Assembly: GCA_025266875.1 (NCBI GenBank)
Contig: JALLLT010000010.1
Span: 1,054,001 to 1,118,000 of the forward strand
Direction of reading: 5' to 3'
Source: Fennellomyces sp. T-0311
Lineage: Eukaryota > Mucoromycota > Mucoromycetes > Mucorales > Lichtheimiaceae
DNA length: 64,000 bases
Shown here: one piece after another, positions 1 to 10,680 of the stretch
How the letters are laid out: each line of letters opens with the position of its first letter
Numbering within the stretch: position 1 is the stretch's first letter
Program-made: the position numbers and the translations under genes
Notes under the pieces: generated by a model
Databases searched by the model: none
The model's input: only the letters and a program-made list of their open reading frames with translations
Told to the model about the DNA's origin: nothing

Positions 1-1199
1 TGGCACTTGGGGAGCAAGTAACAGAGCTCAAGATTGATGCTACGTATGATCGAACGCAATATGATGCACTTTCTCTCAACAAGATTCTGGCTACATGCCA
101 AAATTTGAAGGCGCTTACGATACTCTATGTAGGACGAAGGGTCCTGTATCAGCCGTCCCAGCTGGCTAATACGGAGACACTCGAACTGGAGATGCTGTCA
201 ATATATGCTCCCTTTGACGATGGTGGCTTCTTACAACAACTGATCCCTCAATGCGCTCAGCTGCGCTTCCTCAACATCGCACACTGTCCTCGGGATACCC
301 TGGGGCTTATCGCGGAACCTGGGTCACAACTCGAAGAAATCTGTATAACGACTGCAGACGATTCTCGCCAGGAGATTTGGCAAAAAGAATACCAGAAGGC
401 CCAACAGCCGACAGCTGGATTGAGACGATTAGAGTTCATCTCGGGAGAAAGGAATATCAGACTACGAGATTTAATGCCGCTGTGGATCAAGTGGAAGAAC
501 ACGTTACACGAGCTTATCATCGAGATGTGCGACGATGACATTGCAACAATGGAGCTGACACATTGGGATTCTTTGACTTCTGGAACTTATTCCAAACTTA
601 AGTCGCTGCTACTTGTTTCCACAGATGGTAATGGCAGCCATGTTGCAAACCAAGTTCTGAAATTGCTGCAGTCGTGCCCAGTATTGGAAGAGGTTAGCCT
701 TTACATTGAAAATATGACTTCGGACGATCTTTTCACGCGCTTTGGTGCACTGCCATGTCTTCGCAGACTGAGAATATCCTATCTTGATACATGTGGAGGG
801 CTCCAACAATGCTTCGAATACCTTTCGACGCGCGGCCAAGCTTGTAATCTGAAGGAAATATCGATCACTAGCTGTGAAGCAGTAGATGATCAGATCCTCT
901 ATGCGCTTGCAGGTATTCCTTCGTTAGAAGACATCCGTATCAATGGACAGCATGTGCTGGTGTCATCAAGTGGAATAAAGGCATTTCTACAAAAGTTGAA
1001 ATCCAATCCAAATCTTACGCATCTCGCTCTCCGCAACATGACCAATTATACTAAGGATTGCATGGCCGAGCTGGACGAACTGGTAGAGCTTGACCGAGCT
1101 GATAACAAGTGTAGTCTAGTTAAGTACACACAAGACGGAATGGAATCGCATAGTTCTTCTCGTTACGACGTAGTGCTCGATAGAAAGAAATACCTTTGA
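1..1199 (+). CDS. Leucine-rich-repeat (F-box/LRR-like) protein, 5'-truncated by window edge
   Basis: The reading frame is open from the first bases of the window (codons in phase with base 3) to the TGA at 1197-1199, giving about 398 visible residues without an intron. No start codon is visible, so the gene begins upstream. The protein has irregular repeats of about 25-30 residues of the type L..L.I..C..L..L, for example LLQSCPVLEEVSLYI and YALAGIPSLEDIRI, which is the pattern of the RNI-like LRR solenoid found in F-box proteins. Mucoralean genomes carry large families of such substrate adaptors for SCF ubiquitin ligases. The F-box itself would be N-terminal and lies outside the window, so the family call rests on the LRR pattern alone. 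A polyadenylation-like AATAAA follows the stop codon at 1202-1207. Confidence 0.7.
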   Translation, partial: ALGEQVTELKIDATYDRTQYDALSLNKILATCQNLKALTILYVGRRVLYQPSQLANTETLELEMLSIYAPFDDGGFLQQLIPQCAQLRFLNIAHCPRDTLGLIAEPGSQLEEICITTADDSRQEIWQKEYQKAQQPTAGLRRLEFISGERNIRLRDLMPLWIKWKNTLHELIIEMCDDDIATMELTHWDSLTSGTYSKLKSLLLVSTDGNGSHVANQVLKLLQSCPVLEEVSLYIENMTSDDLFTRFGALPCLRRLRISYLDTCGGLQQCFEYLSTRGQACNLKEISITSCEAVDDQILYALAGIPSLEDIRINGQHVLVSSSGIKAFLQKLKSNPNLTHLALRNMTNYTKDCMAELDELVELDRADNKCSLVKYTQDGMESHSSSRYDVVLDRKKYL

Positions 1200-1365
1200 A
1201 AATAAAATTGTTGTTTCTTGAGCTTGCTAATAGTTGCTATTCCATTTCGTGCTACATAGCCTGCAACAGAGCCTAGTAACCATAAACTATGCAACGCATA
1301 TGTAGCTTAATACTTTGTTCTTTTTGTATTTAAGTTAATTTTTCACTGTATTAGGGTAGTTCAAC

Positions 1366-1905
1366 AGTTCCATAAGTCCATAAGCTCAGGAAATCTAAGA
1401 AAAAGTCAAGTTTCGGTAAAAAGTTGTGCCATCCAGTGATAAGGAGCTTAGATACGAAACTGTAGAGTACTTTAAATGTAAGCAGAGAAACAGGGTGCTT
1501 ATAAGCTATTCAACTCAGGAATTATTTGGCAATTGATGGAATGATGCTTGTATTTGCATTTATGATCGAGATTAGCTACCTTTTCTGCTTTTTGCCAATA
1601 ACGACATTTGTTAGAAAATACTTCTTGGCGTGTTTTAGCGACTTCCATCACAAGAAGATCCATCATAAGAAATGGCGGAGTGAACTATGGCCAATCATCA
1701 CTGCAAATAATTTCGATGGTTAAAAGTGGTTACAGCTGTCAAACATAAGCTTTTTAACCACTTGTACTACCATTTTTAGTAACTCAAGTGGTTAAAAAGC
1801 TTATGATTAACCACTTCTAAAAATTATTCACCAAAATTCACCAAAATTATTCGCAGTGCATAATGATCTCTTCTCTTAGACTTCCCGAGCTTATGGACTT
1901 ATGGA
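1366..1905. mobile_element. Foldback MITE with nested inverted repeats, interrupted left arm
   Basis: Three nested inverted-repeat pairs are visible. The outer arms 1366-1403 and about 1868-1905 match at roughly 34 of 38 positions (shared core CCATAAGTCCATAAGCTC). The middle arms about 1692-1732 and 1808-1868 share ACTGC(A/G)AATAATTT and AAGTGGTTA. The inner arms 1744-1764 and 1785-1805 are a perfect 21-bp inverted repeat around a 20-nt loop. The right half is contiguous over about 120 bp, but the left half is split by about 285 bp (roughly 1405-1690) with no counterpart on the right. This suggests either an insertion in the left arm or a deletion in the right. No transposase is visible. The small frame at 1526-1723 lies in the unmatched segment and resembles nothing known. 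Target duplication was not resolved. Confidence 0.75.
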
Positions 1906-4289
1906 GCTGAAGTAGCTAGGTCTGAAGACAAGCGAATGAACAGCCGAGCTAGTCCCCTTGTCTCATCTAAGCAATATATAACGCACTGAGATACGCTCAT
2001 TGTTTCGCCATGTCTTACCTTGGCCAGACTATGAAGTGTTCAGCTATGCTCATGTCATCAAGGAAAGGTTGTATATAACTCTTCAGACGAAAGCCTCCGC
2101 GGCCTGCAACTCTCATAAATTGGACGCTAGCGATTACGTTACTTTGCATTGATCTAATCAAAATTGCTTTCAGCCCTAATGGATTATCCCGTGTACGTAT
2201 CAAAAAATGCAAGACCGGGTTTGATGCGAAAGCTTTTTCGTGGAGGGAAATATGACCTTCTACGGTCGTTGACCATCGGAAACTGATTATCAAATAGTAT
2301 ATTAGAGATGTTCAGTGAACGTCCATAAAACCATAATGTAAGGGAAATATTTTCCCATATAAGCGTAATAACAACATAACTATACTTTCTTTTATAGCTT
2401 TGTAAGAATGGATGTTACAATTCGTCGTGAACCTTTTGGAAGGCGTAAAAATCTTCCGTGTAAAAAATAGTGAAATTGCCAACTCGACTTGTTTTATGTT
2501 TGTGACCTAATGGAGGTTCACTGGACTTCCTATTGTTAGCATCATTATCGGCAGAAAAATAATGCAGACCGCTCGAATTTGCATCACCGATTCACCACTG
2601 TAGGGTATCTTCCCTAAGTAATGGGCATGTATTCTTATCGCACCACTGAAAGCGACCGAATCTATGAATCGAAATATATGATATATCGATATCCCTAGGG
2701 AAAATACGCTACTAATAACTGTGAGGGGTCTAATGCTAAACAATAGGAAGACTAGTTTAATTACCTATGGGTAACGGCAGCACAGCATGGTTTTTGAAGA
2801 TAGTAACAGCAACGAATACACAGCAAATACATCATATCGAGAACAGGAAATGCACAGGAGGTATCGTCTCTATGTAATAATGTTGGGGAAAAGATTAGTA
2901 ATACATTATTGACATATGATGGGAATGCTATGTGTTATTCGTTTATCAAATGGCTCGTATCTTATCTCGTCCTTGCTTGACATGCAAGTCGGGAAATGAA
3001 TTTTATCCAGATACCAAATTCAACTAAGGAGTTTGACACAAAAACACGCCGGTTTACTATACTCTCGTGCTCTCAAATGACAGAACATTGCAAAGACTGG
3101 GCCTAACAGAGATAACAGCAGATTCACTTGCAATCTTGCGAGGCATTTGGGAAAGTTATGCGCATTGTCTTGCACATGAGATGCAGTCGGTGTCTGTTAC
3201 CATGACAGCCAGCGCTTATTCGTTTTCGGTGAGCTGCAGTTTCCCTGATCATAAAAGCTTAATGGGCTCCTACAGTAAATAAAACGGGCATGTATGGCCG
3301 TTAGCGGGACCACGTGTTATCGATTTGGAAAGAGAAAAGAGATAGAGTTATTGATGATATCAAGATACAGATACATATTAAGAACTCTTCCGATATCCTC
3401 ATTCAGTAGCTAACTTGATGTGTTACCACAATATACCCGTGGACTTATTTCCTTATTTTCTATACTTTTTAATGTAATGCTCCAGTATCTGGGACCAAGC
3501 TCTCCATTCGCTACTATTCACAATACCCACTAAGACTGATACATTACTTCCATGAATAAAGCTGTACATTTACTTTTTACGTTCAGATTCGTAAGTTCCC
3601 GTTTAGTATGGTTTCTGCAGCATCAGTGTACCGTGATGCAGATAAAGCAGACTCAGTAAGTCGTAAATTTGCATATCGAATTTCCGACATTTTTAATCTG
3701 AGCCTTGATCTCGCAACTTGATATACACCACAAGACTAGAACGCGTAATTCGTGGGAAAATGCAGTTTTATACATGCGATTGCATCGTCCTCGATCCGTT
3801 TAACAAGACGAAAGCCTATGGCAAAGGATGAACTCGTTCTACGTGTACAGATCGATTTTTTCCAAGAGTTCCAGCTCGAATTCCACTAGGTACACGGAAT
3901 TGAAACTTGTGGAATACTGTGGAATTTTCGCGCAATAGATAGAGAAAGTTACTATATACGAAATATGCACCGGCGTGTTTCGCCGTGTTGTGTTGTACTT
4001 GGACCGCAGCAATGTTTGCCGGAATCACAGATAACTCTAAAGCTTTGGCGTGTGGAACCGATAAGGCCGCATACAACGTGATAACGATAACGCAACGAGC
4101 CCATAAGAAGCAACGTATGGGCCATTATTAAGCAGTGGAGCCCATAACAAGCAACTAGTGAACAGACGAGCCCATAACAAGGCAAACTTCTAAGCGCAGC
4201 TAGAAAACTAGATTTTCTTGCCCGAGATCCTCGGGTGGGTCAGTCAGAAAAGCAAAATCCATCCTCCGATTCGCGTGAGCACAAGGGTT
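1906..4289. other. Gene-poor intergenic DNA
   Basis: Only short frames occur here. The longest is on the minus strand at 2015-2293 (92 codons) and has a fairly protein-like composition, but it shows no recognisable motif and no splice partner. No gene can be supported. The last 200 bases carry a short dispersed repeat and the promoter of the downstream dehydrogenase gene. Confidence 0.5.
4097..4185 (+). repeat. Three copies of an 18-nt direct repeat upstream of the class III ADH gene
   Basis: The motif GAGCCCATAA(C/G)AAG(C)AAC occurs at 4097-4114, 4138-4155 and 4168-4185 (the last copy slightly diverged), spaced 41 and 30 bases apart. It lies 170-260 bases before the start codon of the dehydrogenase gene. 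It could be a regulatory repeat or transposon debris, and the sequence alone does not decide. Confidence 0.5.
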
Positions 4290-4297
4290 TATATATT
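4290..4297 (+). promoter_or_regulatory. TATA element of the class III ADH gene
   Basis: TATATATT lies about 56 bases before the ATG at 4353, followed by a pyrimidine-rich stretch (TTTTTTTTCGTGCTTTCC) typical of fungal core promoters of well-expressed genes. Confidence 0.5.
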
Positions 4298-4352
4298 TTC
4301 CCAGCTTTTTTTTCGTGCTTTCCAACTTTATCTTTTGCTCTTTGTTTCAAAT

Positions 4353-5908
<1,556 letters not shown>

Positions 5909-6216
5909 ATAGCCGCAAAAAAAGGAAAATAAAAAAAGCTGTTGATTTGTTTTGAGTACACTCCATGTTATAGCGCACGATAGAACGTCCAGGCGTATTT
6001 TATTACGTGATACAAGCATTAGCGGGCAATGCCGCACGGAGCTATGGTATTTCAAAGCAAAGCACTTGTGTATATTTATGTGGCGAAAGAGAAAAGGAAG
6101 AATGACACGTGCACACATGATATTGAGAATGCATATATAATATCGCGGAGGGAAGCATTGAGAGTGTGTTGTTGGGAGGGAATGGTACTGAGTGATGGTG
6201 CATGCTACGCGCCACT
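5909..6216. other. Convergent 3' intergenic space
   Basis: This is the gap between the 3' ends of the dehydrogenase (+) and the MAP kinase kinase (-). It contains A-rich sequence directly after the dehydrogenase stop codon (AAAAAAAGGAAAATAAAAAA), which is probably the polyadenylation region. No gene is seen. Confidence 0.5.
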
Positions 6217-7887
6217 CTAGTGCTTGTTGTTTGCCATTCGAGCAGCATATGCATCGTTGGCCCACTTGGCCATGTCCACCTCCACGTCTTTGTACTTTTG
6301 AATGAACGGATGCTCGAGCAGCTGCGCATACGTTGGCCGTTCACTTGAGTCCTTGTGCAGACTATCAGGAGCAGGTCAGTTGGCGATCCATTAGCGCCCC
6401 CGTGACAAAGGCTTACCAAGCAGCAATGAAGTCCCGTGCCTCGTCTGAGAAATGATCAGGCAAGGTCGGCGGTTCCTCGTCCACGATCGCCTTGAGCTGC
6501 GCAAACATGTTATCGTACTTGTACGGGTATTTGCCACCTGCCATCTCCACCAGTGACAGTCCGAGTGACCACACATCTGACGATACCGTGTATGTGTTGG
6601 CGGCTCTTATGCGCTCCGGCTAGTGGTCCCAGTTAGCAATCAGACTGCACGTACAAACAGAAACACTTACAGCCATGTAGCTCTGACACCCAATGTTTGT
6701 CTTGGCTAGTGATCGATCCAGCTGGCCCGAAACGCCAAAGTCGCACAGCTTGACCTGGCCGCGGCTGTTGACGAGCACGTTGGTGGGCTTGACGTCTAAA
6801 GATGAGTGTTAGCACGAGATTGATCGCTAATATGCAACGATGTAGAGATCGTACCACGATGGATGATCGAGAGCTCGTCCTTGAGAAATTTTAACCCCTT
6901 GACCATCTGTTTTGGTTGGGGGGAACACTTGATAAATAAACCTTATCGGCCTTGCATGCATCGACTTACCGAGGTTGCAATCTTGGCCAGCACATCCTCG
7001 GGCGTACCGTCGCCGTACAGCTTGTCTAGCGAGCCGCAGTCCATGTACTCCATACAGTAGTACACGCACGACTCGATGAAGAATGCGCCGTAGAACTCGA
7101 CAATGTAGTCGCTGGTGCTCTTGTGCAGGATATCGAGCTCCATGAGAATTTGGTGCAGCTTGGTTTCGTCCAGCTCCAGGCGAATTTCCTGACGATTAAG
7201 GGAAAGCGTCAGCCTAGCCGCGAGCCATTGACGTCAACCAATGTTACCTTCATCGCCATAACGACATTGGTCACTCGGTGGTAGACCTAAATTGCGGGTT
7301 AAGCCCGCCATCCCCAATTAAGGCCTATCCAGCTATACCTTTTGCACCGTGCCGTACTGGCCCTTGCCCAGCTCTTCTTGCAGCTTCAGGTCGTCCATTT
7401 TGATCGTGAAGCTGCTGCCGTTGCTGAAATCCACTCCGTCGGCATGAATAATCGCTTTTCCGGCAAAGTTGAGCTTTCCAGACGGGTCGCTACGCATGGC
7501 TCGAGTGAATAAACGGCCTAAGCATGCGTCACCCTACACCATAAATACATACACATATTTGGAAAAGTTGGCGAACGGTGTTTGCTCTGGCTTCGGTGCA
7601 AGTCCCAGCTGCGACAGATTCAAGCCTGGCTTGTTGCCCAACCGCCCTGGTCGCTTTCCCATCGGTGGAGTTCCTCCTGGTGGAGGCCGTGGCGAGCCTG
7701 ACATGGGCGGCAGCGCAGAGCGGCTCATGGGCGGCAGCACAGACCGATTGATGCGTGGTGTCCCTGCGCCTGGAATGCCCGTTATTGGTCCGCCCATGGG
7801 TCTAAATTGCTGTGGTGAGGCGGGTTGGCGTTGCTGTTGCTGAGGAATCCGCTGTTGCTGGTCCCTCTCATCGAGGGTTCCTGACAT
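6217..7887 (-). CDS. PBS2: MAP kinase kinase, Pbs2/Wis1 type (stress-activated pathway)
   Basis: This is a dual-specificity kinase that activates the Hog1/Sty1 stress MAP kinase in the cytosol. Eight exons (7553-7887, 7339-7489, 7248-7286, 6970-7188, 6855-6906, 6671-6795, 6417-6619, 6217-6361) sum to 1269 nt, or 422 residues. An N-terminal region of about 130 residues rich in Gln, Pro and Gly precedes a linker ([18 protein letters not shown]) and a complete kinase domain. The domain shows the Gly loop [12 protein letters not shown]-equivalent [24 protein letters not shown], the MAPKK phosphorylation segment SLAKT, MAPERI, and [11 protein letters not shown]. The last of these and [15 protein letters not shown] point to the Pbs2/Wis1 branch rather than Ste7 or Mkk1. 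The N-terminal region is much shorter than in yeast Pbs2 (668 residues) or Wis1 (about 600). Confidence 0.92.
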
Positions 7888-8394
7888 GTTGCCAATTTAT
7901 GGTTGTTGATTTAAAATTGGAAAAAGAAAAACTGAAGGCGAAGGCGGGGCAGCAAAATGAACTTAAAACGAGCGTCTGTCTGACAGCCAATGAGATTCAA
8001 ACCGACGAATTTCGATACTTTTATATAGAAAGCCTTTTTCGAACAACTCGAAGCTTCTAGGAGGGGTAGTAGAGATGCCGCGCCAATGATCTTAAGGCTT
8101 AACGCGGAGAAGAAGATCCTATAAGATCCAAGGAAACGGTGAGATACGTCCAATAGATTCCATAGTTAACGCATATCAGTGCAACCGATAATCTTTTCAG
8201 GATGTCTGCAGCACTAAAATAGTCACCGCCATTTGCAGTATCAAATGGAACAGGACAGTGTATGCCGTGTTCGGGATAAATGTACAATAGAGCACTCTAG
8301 AACAATACACATATAGTCAAAGTATGGCCAAGAATCATTTAGCCACAACTGCAAAAATGTGATTCTCCAAAAGGCAACTTACTTAATATTGTAA
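7888..8394. other. Intergenic, upstream of the MAPKK
   Basis: This is the 5' region of the minus-strand MAP kinase kinase and probably holds its promoter and leader. On the minus strand the stretch before the ATG is pyrimidine-rich (complement of GGAAAAAGAAAAACTGAAGG). No supported gene. Confidence 0.4.
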
Positions 8395-9142
8395 AGAGAA
8401 GCACCCTATTGCAGTTATACAAGGAAGAGGCAGGCATGGTTATTGTACTACCGACCTGCTTCTGTGAACAAACGCGAACAAACCAAGGCAATTTCTAAGT
8501 GTGTCAATGCAGAGTGTCACGCTTTTCCCGCTTTGGCCAAGCGCAGACATGAGTTGTTTGATGAATTCGCGGGTCCGGTACGAAGAGTAAGCAGGAACAG
8601 TGCTGTCAAAAAGTTACTGCGCAATGAACATCAATTCTTACGAGTAAGTGATTCAATCAAGTGGGTCAAACCGAACTAACCTGAAGGAACCCCACAGTTG
8701 CGCTTCATTGCAAAAGTTAATGCAACACGTTACCAAGACGCTATGAACTTGATCAATCTTTACGTGCGAAGATACCAGGAAGGGCACTTTTCGGATTTCC
8801 TGTCATTATCCAGGCAGAGGATATGGACGCAGGCGTACAAGCTCGTGGGCCTGAGACTGGATGAAGGTATCACTCAATTCGATAGGCTGGTAAGTGGATT
8901 TGTGTTTAACATAGATCATGCCAGCTACTAAATACTACTATAGGAAGTGGAGCTGCTCACCACCTTTGAGGTTTTCAAGGGTGTGCATACGAAATCATTG
9001 CCATAGTATGGGCTCAAGTTGTCGATCGTCACCATATCGGAAATGCCGATGCCGTCAGGCGAGCTGCCAGGTTAATCATCTAAAGCATTATCGACCACCA
9101 GCCAGCACCCCGACAAGAATTTCAAGAACATGGCATTAGCGA
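8395..9142 (+). pseudogene. Decayed intron-containing gene of unknown family
   Basis: Three open blocks (8395-8643, 8698-8889, 8944 onward) join across two 54-nt GT..AG introns, each in phase 0. This is good evidence that the segment was once a spliced gene. The translated blocks are well-formed and rich in charged residues (for example YQDAMNLINLYVRRYQEG). The last block meets a TAG at 9004-9006 but then continues protein-like in the same frame through a later TAA to a TGA at about 9140, so it reads as a coding frame broken by nonsense codons. No ATG is in frame at the 5' end, so upstream exons are missing or unrecognised. I do not recognise the family. A functional gene ending at 9006 (about 204 visible residues) is the alternative. 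Confidence 0.4.
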
Positions 9143-9625
9143 TCATTATGAATGAGTGATATACACCCGCGTAACTGAAAAGGATTCAAAGCTATTTAAC
9201 ATATTGATTCAAGAAATATGCATATTGAATTTGAGAACTGGCTTGGCCAGGATGTGCCTATCGAACCACTGTGTTCGCGCAAGATCTGACTACAGACTTA
9301 TGCATGCGCATTCTGAGCTTCAGTTCATCATTGCCACAGTTTGTAGAACTTCTTAGAGTGCCCAAGATGGTCACTGTTGCCCATTGCAAGCCATCAAGTT
9401 GTGAATTTCACAGTTTGCACACGAACGCTAGCACTGATGCTACGTCGCGCCTGGCCACAGGATCATGAAAATCCTCTCTCACAACCGTTGCAGCGGGAAG
9501 TAAGCGACAGCTATGATGGCTATGGGAAGTGTGTTTACCAACACAGATATATTAGGATGGTCGTGTGTTACTAACGCAGGGCATATACCACATGATAAGT
9601 GACAACAATGTCAAGCAGATGATAT

Positions 9626-9954
9626 AGGAAGCCGTCTTCGGAGTGGACCATGTCAAGGGTAATCGCTTTCGACTCGGCGATGATTGTGAGTGATCACTAT
9701 TGCTATGCACGTATACACTTTTGTATTGACAAACGACCAATGTCTCGATAGTGAATAACTTAGTCAATGTGAACCTGTTTCCGTTTGATTTTTCAATGAC
9801 CATGGACGGTGTCTGCGGACATCTACCGTTTCTTCGGCCGACTTTGGCGGAACCCAGTAAGGATATGCCACCTTTTATATACAGTAACATTAACATCTCT
9901 TTAGAGAGGTTTCCTACCGTACCGTCAGACATTCGTCGCGTGGAGGGAGGATAA
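9626..9954 (+). pseudogene. Pair of spliced exons of an unrecognised gene
   Basis: A frame reading EAVFGVDHVKGNRFRLGDD ends at a GTGAGT donor near 9688, and the block from about 9752 to the TAA at 9952-9954 starts right after an AG in the matching phase. The joined product (roughly 85-90 residues) has ordinary protein composition (for example MDGVCGHLPFLRPTLAEP). The upstream exon lacks a start codon. The family is unknown. It may belong to the same former gene as the neighbouring relics at 8.4-9.1 kb and 10.4-10.7 kb, because all lie on the plus strand within 2.3 kb. Confidence 0.3.
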
Positions 9955-10445
9955 CATAGTACTTGAGCAATTGAACAAAAGGGGCATATTTGTTGGATAA
10001 AGACCCTCGCGATCTTGACCAGGAGCGATTGAATCAGTCAGCAAGCATCGGTGTAGATCTAGGTAACGCTTTCGTTCGCTTTGGCTACAAGGACAAATCA
10101 TTCTGAACCAAATATACGTGTTTCTTCCATGATTACGACAAGCGGCACGCAAGAACAGGACCAGGTGAACATCGAGCGCACGTGATAAGCGTCTCAAGCA
10201 GGTCGTATCAGTAAGTTGATTTTATTAAAATATGTGACCATTTTCCTTGGGAACTAGCAACCATGTGCGTAGCGCCCGGATACAAGTGTTCTGAGGATAT
10301 CAGAAGGAGATGTGAAGCCGCGCAAAGTCAAGGATAACTGTCAAATATGAATGATACGAAAGCAATCAAGTCACGTGTCCTCTTCGATGGTTTTTCAAGG
10401 TTACATACGGGTTATTGCACAGAGCAGACTTAAGTACGTACCTGA

Positions 10446-10680
10446 TATGACCATATTCCGGAACATGGTTTAAAACAGCTCCATAGAATGAAAGACTTCG
10501 CAATGGAACACAAGCACAGGGAGATTCGCGCTATCTTTGTTGCAGCTAGGCAAAGCACACAAGTGCAGATCATGAATGAACTGCTCGGCATCTCGCCACC
10601 CCGTCTCCCAGTACGTACAAAACTCAGTTTTAATTGATGGTTTGACTCTAATTCCAATCTTTTAGGACGCAAGATTGTAA
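10446..10680 (+). pseudogene. Terminal exons of an unrecognised gene
   Basis: An open block at 10446-10610 (55 codons, for example MKDFAMEHKHREIRAIFVAA) ends at a GTACGT donor. A 55-nt intron with an AG acceptor at 10664-10665 leads in phase 0 to five more codons and a TAA. The length, splice signals and phase match the verified introns in this window. No start codon or domain is recognisable, so this is either the 3' end of a gene whose first exons I could not find, or a relic. Confidence 0.3.

Noticed and set aside
1526..1723. 65-codon hydrophobic frame
   Set aside because: It lies in the unmatched segment of the foldback element, shows no family similarity and lacks promoter signals.
2015..2293. 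92-codon minus-strand frame considered as a gene
   Set aside because: Protein-like composition only; no start context, splice partner, domain or neighbouring support.
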